Origin: Dermanyssus gallinae
Taxonomy: Eukaryota; Arthropoda; Arachnida; Mesostigmata; Dermanyssidae
DNA length: 64,000 nucleotides
Direction: 5' to 3'
Assembly (NCBI GenBank): GCA_003439945.1
Contig: QVRM01005467.1
Coordinates: 87,001-151,000 of the forward strand
Shown here: one piece after another, positions 57,233 to 64,000 of the stretch
Layout of the letters: each line of letters starts with the position of its first letter
Position numbering within the stretch: position 1 is the stretch's first letter
The notes under the pieces: model-generated
Told to the model about the DNA's origin: nothing
Databases searched by the model: none
What the model saw: only the letters and a program-made list of their open reading frames with translations
Program-made: the position numbers and the translations under genes

Positions 57233-60200
57233 TCACTCACGGGTTCCCCCACCAGTCCGACGTGCTTGTCCCAACACCTGCGAACCCGGTTGATTACAAA
57301 CCACGTCATCTGTTGATGACGTAAGCGCTATCCGTTCTCTTCTGTACCTGCCAAGCTCCGCTTTCTTTTTCATCACCGCAGTTGCCATTTCCTCGCCCAG
57401 CCCCCATGCCGATGCTGTGCTGCATATGTACTCTACAAACGTTCTCATGTTACTTTTCGGCGGGTCTGGTATCCCGACTTCTTGTTTTCCTGCTTCTTTG
57501 GCCCATCTCAATCGTAGCAGCGCTATGGCGGTTGTCCTTGCCTGCTCTAGTCCCTTGCATTTTAAGAGGGTATGCTCGGGGTCATCGTCGATGCCGTCTT
57601 TACAGTGCACGCAGGTTACCGAGGGAGCTTTGCCTATACGAAATAGATAACTTTGAAAATCACCGTGGCCAGTGAGACACTGCGTGAGGAAAAAGTTCAT
57701 TTCTCCCGCCGGGCGGTCAATCCACTTCTTTATGTCCGGGATGAGCAGGCGAAGTGAATAACCCGATGAGCCTGCGGGAATGGCATCCCATTCTTCTTGC
57801 CACAATCTTATCGTCTTTTCCCTTTCAGCTTCTTTGTTAGATTCAGACCCTCGTTCCCATATACTTTTCCTTTCATTCACTACCAAGTCCCAAGGTGGGG
57901 AGCCAGCCAGTACTAGAGCTGCGTTCGTGCTAACCGTGCGGTAGGCCTGGAGGATCCTAAGCGCCGCTGTTCTCTGCGTTCTTCTTAGGGCTGTTTTTGC
58001 CGTTCTCGTTTTCAAGGTGTTCTGCAGCCAGACTGGCGCCGCAAAAAGTGCAATGGACTCGGTAACCGACATTAGTAGTCGTCGCCGGCACTCCCGCGGG
58101 CCGTGTAAGTTTGGCAGAATCTTGCCTATCGCGTTAGCCGCTTTAGCCGCCTTGCCCGTACACTTTCTGATGTGATTTGTCCCCCTGAGACCCTTGTCTA
58201 GTAGGACGCCAAGATATTTGGCCTCTGTTACCTGCTTGATTTCCTGGCCCGCCACCATCAGTTTCATGCTGTCTACTCTCTTCCTGCCGGTCAGAACGAT
58301 GGCCTCGCTCTTTTCCGGGGCAAGTTGTAGCCCAGCGCTATCCATCCATCTCTTTGTGGACCAGAGAGCCATGTTTGTTTTTAATTCTAGTTCTTCCTCT
58401 GTTTTTGCTTGAGAAATTATGGCTAAGTCATCCGCATAAGCAATCATTTCTACTCCCTCTGGGAGATCTTGTCTCAGGACGTCGTCATATGTTATGTTCC
58501 AGAGCAGGGGTCCCAGGATTGACCCTTGAGGAACTCCTGCAGTCATGTCTATCTCCAATGTGCCGTTAAAAACTTTTCTGTCCTCTAAGTATCCTGAAAC
58601 GGCCCTTACGAGAAATGAAGGGACCGCTTTTCTCACTAGGGTGTCTAAAATTCCTTTCCACGGCAGACTGTTAAACGCGTTCCTGACGTCGAGAAGGACT
58701 GCCACAAGGAGCTTTCGTTTATATATAGGTTCGCCGTGAAGCAAGTCAGCTTTGGCTGTTATTCGTTGTATTGCTGTAAGAACTGATCTTTTCTTGCGAA
58801 ATCCATATTGATTGGACGACAGGAGACCAGACTGTTCCGCAAACGTCCTAAGTCTATCTTCTAAAATTGCCTCATACCCTTTTGCTAGGGTGTTCAGGAG
58901 ACATACGGGTCTGTACCCTCCGTTACTTTTGGGAATCAAGACCACTTCCGCCCTTTTCCAGTCTCTAGGCATTTCCCCACTTGCCATCGCCTTGGTAAAA
59001 ACTGCCGCTACCACCTCCGGGTGTTCCCTGAAGAGCATCTTTACCGCTATAGGCGGAATGCCGTCGGGTCCTGGAGATCTCCCTGGCTTGAGCCGCTCCG
59101 CTGCCATCAATACCTCTGCGCGTGTGATAGGCGGGAACTCCTCTTCTTCTGAAGTTGTCCCTCTTCTTGCGTATGCTTCCCTATTAAAATGTCCATGATG
59201 TGGAAATAGATTGTTTAAAATGTGTACGACCTCTGTGTCTGGCAGTGTGACTTTTGGGGCCTGCACGCCTCTCCCTCTAATCATTTTGTAGGGTTTTCCC
59301 CAAGGCTTGTCATTTATGTCCTTAATCATTTGTCGCCAGTAGAGCTTTTTGCTTTCCGCTATTTCGTTTTTTAAAAGCGCTCTGAGTCTTCTATAATTTT
59401 CCAAGGCGAGGGTCTCGGCCTCCCGGGTCCTGTGGCGTTTTTGAGCTTCCTTTTGGCTCTGTTACAATCCGCCCGTTTCTGCGCTATGACGCTGTTCCAC
59501 CAGTGTTTTGGCTGGCATGTAGCCCTTCTTGGGTGAGGGGGCTTAGTAGCTCTACTGCAGGCCCTTTTGAGGGCGTCATGCAGTTCTTCTGGAGTGTGGG
59601 TAAGAGTTCGCTCTTAAAGACTTCTTCGTCCTTGATCCTGTAGTACATCTTACTTCTTATAGGCAACGCTTTTTGCTGCAGTTCTAGCGTAAACTCAATA
59701 CAGTAGTGATCGCTGAGGTTTTCTTCTTCAGTGAGCACTGTCCAATCTTTTATTTTATTGGCTATTGTGTCGTTGCATAATGTTAGGTCGACCGTTGACT
59801 GATATCCAGCTCTGTGAAAGGTCGGGTCTTTGCCTTCGTTCTGAATATACAGGTCCAGGCTGGCAGCCCATTCCATCAAAATTCTTCCTCTCTTGTTGGT
59901 ACGCCGCGACCCCCATGTTTCCGACGCCGCGTTGAAGTCTCCTGTAACGACTACGCCCTTGCCATTTGTGGCTTCAGTTATTGATATTCCTATTTCACTG
60001 AGAAGGTCCTCGAGTTTGTCCAGGCTGCCGTTGGGGCTGCTGTAACAAGAGTACAGCCTCCATCCTTCTAGCAATTCTACCCATACAAACCCGGGCCCGC
60101 TTCCGTGTTTTGTGATTTGCGCGGAACCGGTATTTATAATTGCTGCACTCTTGGTTCGATCTGAAAACCATTCCTGTTTGTTTGTTGCTATCGCTTGATT

Positions 60201-60314
60201 TGGTTCGCTCACCGCCACTAGCTTGGCTCTTCTCCTTGTGGCTATCTCTTCGACCATGTCATGTGCGTATTTACTTCTGTTGCAGTTTACTTGAATTATT
60301 TTAATCATGTTCAT
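57233..60314 (-). pseudogene. LINE B ORF2, endonuclease and reverse transcriptase, two frameshifts
   Basis: The first segment (60314 to about 59625) starts MNMIKIIQVNCNRS and carries the APE endonuclease motifs SEPN, GDFNAASETWGS and SDHYCIEF. A frameshift near 59625 leads to a middle segment reading HTPEELHDALKRACSRA and HWWNSVIAQKRADCN. A second frameshift near 59440-59465 leads to the long open frame ending at 57233. That frame holds SPGPDGIP, NQYGFRKKRSVLTAI, LDVRNAFNSLPW, VPQGSILGPLLW, the catalytic YADD and a C-terminal CVHC...HTLLKC zinc motif. Catalytic residues are intact, so the damage is recent. It is clearly homologous to LINE A ORF2. Confidence 0.92.
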
Positions 60315-60664
60315 TGCTGTTGTGTAGAAGTTGTTCCTTGGTTCTCTGGTTGTTGGAAACGGGCCGCCCCTCCAGAGCCTTTTTGTGCCCAGCCATCTGA
60401 TGTACGCTTGTCTCGCTGAGCCTTCTTCCTCTGTTCCCTAGCCGCTTTCTTCTCTTCCTTTTCTTTTTTGCTCGGCCCGTAATTCCCTGGCCTTGGCTTC
60501 CCTCTCTTCTGCCGCCCTCGCGGCTTGTTTCCTTTCGTTAAGTAGTTTCACGTACTGCGGGCAAGCCATTGTTCTCGGTTTATGATCTTTCTCGTTGCAC
60601 ATGTAGCACGAGATATCAGTTTCCTTGCATTCCCTGGCTATGTGTCCCTCTTTCCCGCATCTAA

Positions 60665-60667
<3 letters not shown>
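60311..60667 (-). pseudogene. LINE B ORF1, C-terminal end, frameshifted
   Basis: From the truncation point the frame shows two zinc knuckles, CIRCGKEGHIAREC and CYMCNEKDHKPRTMAC, then a Lys/Arg/Glu-rich helix. A frameshift in an A-run near 60455-60465 causes an early stop at 60438. The corrected frame would continue EEKKAAREQRKKAQ and end at a TGA at 60313-60311. That TGA overlaps the ORF2 start as ATGA. The N-terminal part is absent. Confidence 0.82.

Positions 60668-60714
<47 letters not shown>
60668..60714. repeat. (TA)n microsatellite
   Basis: TA array directly at the truncated 5' end of LINE B. Confidence 0.97.
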
Positions 60715-60718
<4 letters not shown>

Positions 60719-60734
60719 TAAATATATAAATGTA

Positions 60735-63240
60735 AGTGTGCATTCCAACGACGGAGTGTTGTTTGTTTTACTGCCAATTGAATACCGGTAGTGTTGATTG
60801 GTCATTTTTGTTTCAGATTCTGAGAAAACACCAGAAACGATCGATACGCTCCTCTTAACAAAGGTATCATCAAAATCGTAATCTGACGACCATTTTCAGA
60901 GAAACGGAGACACATATACAGTTCGTTACTATACATAGCATAGCCAACTAAAAGCATACATTAGCAATGAAAGCATTAAACGGCATACCGGCATCTACTT
61001 GCATATTAACGAGTTCCGGTAACCTTCAAGGACACGACGAAAATAAGTTCAATTGATGATGTCAAGAAGCACACTTCGAATTTGCCAAGCCCACAGCATT
61101 AATCGATGACTTCCTGTAGGTTGGTCTGGTCATGTACAAAGTGCCAAAACGGAGCGTGGCGTATGCGTTGTTCGATTCGAGCAAATGTTACACATCCCTA
61201 TGTGGACACTTCGAACCCTCGCCCGTTTCTCCATTATTGTGTTTCTGCCACAGAGTAGAATTGTGGTCAACAAGTTACAATATATATATATACATAAAGA
61301 AAGTTTCTTTACTGGGTCCGTATTTGTCTAACAGTACCTCACTTGACATTCAGTTTTCATATAGTTTCAGATAGTAGTTTTTCGGCTAGTGTATACATAT
61401 AGCTGACATGTCTCTGTCTGCGTGTGTGTGTGTGTTTGAGCGTGTTCATTTTTGAGTCTTGCTGGGTGGGTTCGTCGATTGGCATCGACATGGCCCTTTT
61501 TAGGCTGCTGCGTTGTTGCTACTGCTTCTACTGCTGCAGGCTATAGCCCTGCAGGAATCGGTAGCCTTGGCTATACAGACGCCGTCCCCCGCCCCGCATC
61601 CTTAAGGTGGTCGGGGGGAAGCGATGGAAATCGCTCGTCTGATCTGGATGCAGCCGCATCGTGGTCTTGTTAGCGGTCTTCTCCCGCCGACGCGACAGCA
61701 CCGTTCAAGCTGCTGCCGCCGCCGCCCTGTTGTGATCGTCATCGCAGGCGGTGTGTCGTTTTCAGGAGAACGAACTGCACCACCCTAACGATCCGTTACA
61801 GAAGAATGGATCCACACAATACGGCCAGGCAATGCGGACGTCAAAAGCCGCGCCCGTATTGCGCCCGTAGATCCGTATTCGTCGGTTGTCCGTTCGTTGT
61901 GACCTTTTCGAGCGAAGGTCAAGCTGATCAAGCTAAGCAGATCTTCGCAGGTGTTCGGTCGAAACATCTCTTATACATACACATGAGTAACATAGAATAG
62001 TACGCATTCGAATGCAATCATATTCAATAGAGACTGCTCTCGGAAGTGCACGTTTTCTTGCAACTCGGCGACTTCCGCTCGGTGGGTTCGGCGAACGCAG
62101 TGAGTAACGGATCTGCGATGTGCTTTGACAGACGCTTGTTAAACGCCCTCGTGGTGTGACCGCGGTCACCTTACACAAAGACGCGCACGAACGAATAGGA
62201 ATTATACTTTCTCCCTGTTATGGAACCGATTCTGCACTCTTTGTCTTCGGAATAACTAGCGTTATCCGTATTATTCAATTTAATGTTTGCGTATTTAGCA
62301 GGAAGATGCTATGTTGTTTTACATGTCCCACTTGCCGTGCAAAAAACACGTGGGTTAAAGGTTTAACCAGTTATCAGTTGATCATACTACAATATATATG
62401 ATACTTTACATTATTAAGATATTACATGTGAAAATAGAACAAAAAAGATTTTATCTTTTGTGGATAGGAAACATTCCCGTTACCAGAATTCATGCTTGAC
62501 CGATATTGGTGTGTTATGTAACTAAACTAACTGTGACAGGGCAGCAATCCCAATCTCTATGATTACTGCTAGAAAATGCTGACAACTTTTCAATTTTGTA
62601 GAGGTAATTAGTTAACAGAAAAAGTAGTTTAAACCTTCTGACATTTTGTTTTTACTCGCCAGTTTCAGTATGAAATCATATTTGAATCTCCGACTCGCTG
62701 GTTCGCTAGCAGCCAATTCTATTACACACTCAGCATTTTTCGTTAACACGCAACGTTTTATTCTTGATACTGAGGTCAGTGTTCCTGCCATATATCTGCA
62801 GAATAGCATAACGCATGAAGCGATTCATATGCGATAGCCTGTTAGAGTGTTCAGCGTGCCAGCATGGGATTTTACGCCGTAATGTTTTTAAGATGCTTCA
62901 CAACGTTGCTAATATTGAACATTACGTTTTTTGACGGTCTTGTCCGACCGGTGATTGTCATTTGGATTTAGCAATGCCCAAACATTTGGATTTAGCGAAG
63001 GCGAGGCAAGCCCCCTTAACCTAAGTGGGCTACTTGGTAGTCCCGGGATTTATTCTCTTAATTTTTGTAAATCTGGCATTTATGTTTACTAGGTGATAAG
63101 TAGGCATCGAATAATTTGTCACAAGCCTTGTATTTAGGTGTGTTACAGCATTGTTTACAACACTTCTGGTAGGATAAGCTTTATTAGAAGTACCTCCAAA
63201 AGGTGTAACGTCCCTGTTATAGTGCGTCAAAATGATATAT
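60735..63240. other. Gene-free stretch, partly GC-richer
   Basis: A short TA tract at 61279-61291 and a GT tract at 61423-61435. The region 61450-62180 is GC-richer, with CTG and CGC-rich words, and could be a promoter or exon. No frame with a recognisable domain was found. Confidence 0.45.
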
Positions 63241-63241
63241 T

Positions 63242-64000
63242 CAGGGTGTGACGGAAAGATTTAAAAAGCGATATACAGAATTGTAGAGCTCGTTAAAGCA
63301 AATGTTTTTTCCAATGGAACATGGTCTCTGAGAAGTCTTGTTTTGGAGTGGGAGTGAAATTACTACAATTTGTAACACTGGTGTTTTTGCCCGACATAGG
63401 GGCACAAAATGTGCAGTTGCGAGACAACCAGTCCTCCTATACAGAAACTAATTGCATACCGTCATATTTGCGAGAAAATTCAACTTCTTCTGAAGAACAC
63501 ATAAGGCCGGTCGGAAGATGCGGCATGGTCGCTTAGAAAATAAATCGCAAAAAATTAAGTTCTTTATTAGCTTTCGCACCAAATACTTTAAAATCATTAC
63601 CCTACGACCACTCACGACGCTCAAAACTAACATCATTTTGGTATCAAACTAATGGCAATGCGAGCTGTGGTTGTGGACGATTTTTCGGCGCACATGTCGA
63701 GATTAAGTGCATGAAAAATGACGCGCTGCGGCTGTTGCGCGACACGCCGGCGGTAGTGAACGTCGCCACACAGTCATTTTACATGCACTTACTCTCGATA
63801 TGCCTTCCGAAAAATCGTAATTACTCTGCAACCACAGCTCGCATTAACATAGATCGTCATAAATCGCGTTTGCCTGAGTGTGTTAGTTTTGAGTGACGCT
63901 GAGTGGCCCTAGGGTTATGATTTTGAAGTATTTGGTGTGAACGCTAATAAAAAACTTCATTTTTGGCAAATTCCCTTCTAAGCGACTATGTCGCATCTTC
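63242..64000. mobile_element. Foldback element, second copy, cut by window end
   Basis: The left arm (63242-63720) matches the left arm of the element at 22399, with the landmarks AGAGCTCGTTAAAGCAAATG, GGAACATGGTCTCTGAGA, GGAAGATGCGGCATGGTCG and GCGAGCTGTGGTTG. A GC-rich loop lies at about 63721-63772. The right arm then begins with GTCATTTTACATGCACTTAC, the complement of the end of the left arm, and continues to the window edge. It has no ORF with recognisable motifs. Confidence 0.88.

Larger units (their letters stand above)
56989..60667 (-). mobile_element. LINE B, 5'-truncated relative of LINE A
   Basis: Minus-strand non-LTR element. Its poly(A) tail appears as a T-run at about 56989-57004 and its 3' UTR spans 57005-57232. 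ORF2 lies at 57233-60314, preceded by the end of ORF1. It breaks off at 60667 inside ORF1. Both ends touch (TA)n arrays, so the insertion seems to have gone into a TA microsatellite and the TSD cannot be told from the array. Confidence 0.93.

Overview
This window looks like nuclear DNA of an animal, most likely an arthropod. The mariner subfamilies, the R1-type and R2-type non-LTR retrotransposons, and the dense (TA)n, (CAA)n and (GTT)n microsatellites fit a mite, tick or insect genome. The sequence does not let me name the species. I found no bacterial-style operons, rRNA genes, CRISPR arrays or convincing host protein-coding genes. The longest reading frames all belong to transposable elements (TEs).

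Layout. 1-577: end of a mariner element cut by the window edge. 2.7-5.5 kb: decayed LINE and mariner remnants. 6.8-7.1 kb: LINE fragment. 8.8-11.8 kb: a LINE tail and a nearly complete mariner (M2). 11.8-13.6 kb: low-complexity DNA without a supported gene. 13.7-14.3 kb: LINE reverse transcriptase (RT) remnant. 15.6-17.3 kb: a 439-bp MITE next to a complete but inactivated mariner (M3). 19.1 kb: a tRNA-derived SINE with a clean target-site duplication (TSD). 22.4-23.4 kb: a long-inverted-repeat foldback element. 26.7-27.3 kb: LINE fragment. 32.9-34.2 kb: a mariner (M1) with an intact 348-codon transposase and perfect inverted repeats. 35.0 kb: SINE. 35.5-38.1 kb: a 5'-truncated R2-clade retrotransposon with a restriction-like endonuclease domain. 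39.5-45.3 kb: a full-length, apparently intact two-ORF APE-type LINE (LINE A), inserted with a 12-14 bp TSD into an older LINE (LINE D, 39.0-39.5 and 45.3-46.2 kb). 46.3-47.5 kb: dead R1-like LINE carrying a SINE. 48.8 and 51.5 kb: LINE scraps. 49.8-54.3 kb: long trinucleotide arrays. 52.1 kb: SINE with TSD. 57.0-60.7 kb: a 5'-truncated relative of LINE A (LINE B) between two (TA)n arrays. 63.2-64.0 kb: second foldback copy, cut by the window end.

How the parts relate. The window records several rounds of TE activity. Decayed LINEs and mariners form the oldest layer. SINEs, LINE A and mariner M1 form the youngest, judged by intact ORFs, TSDs and inverted repeats. Mariner and MITE insertions use TA. 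Several LINE fragments are bounded on one or both sides by (TA)n, so these arrays seem to act as landing sites or as products of insertion. The most unusual points are a tRNA-like Pol III promoter followed by a T-run in the 5' UTR of LINE A, an R2-clade element with no rDNA next to it, the almost fully palindromic foldback family, and SINEs that end without a poly(A) tail.
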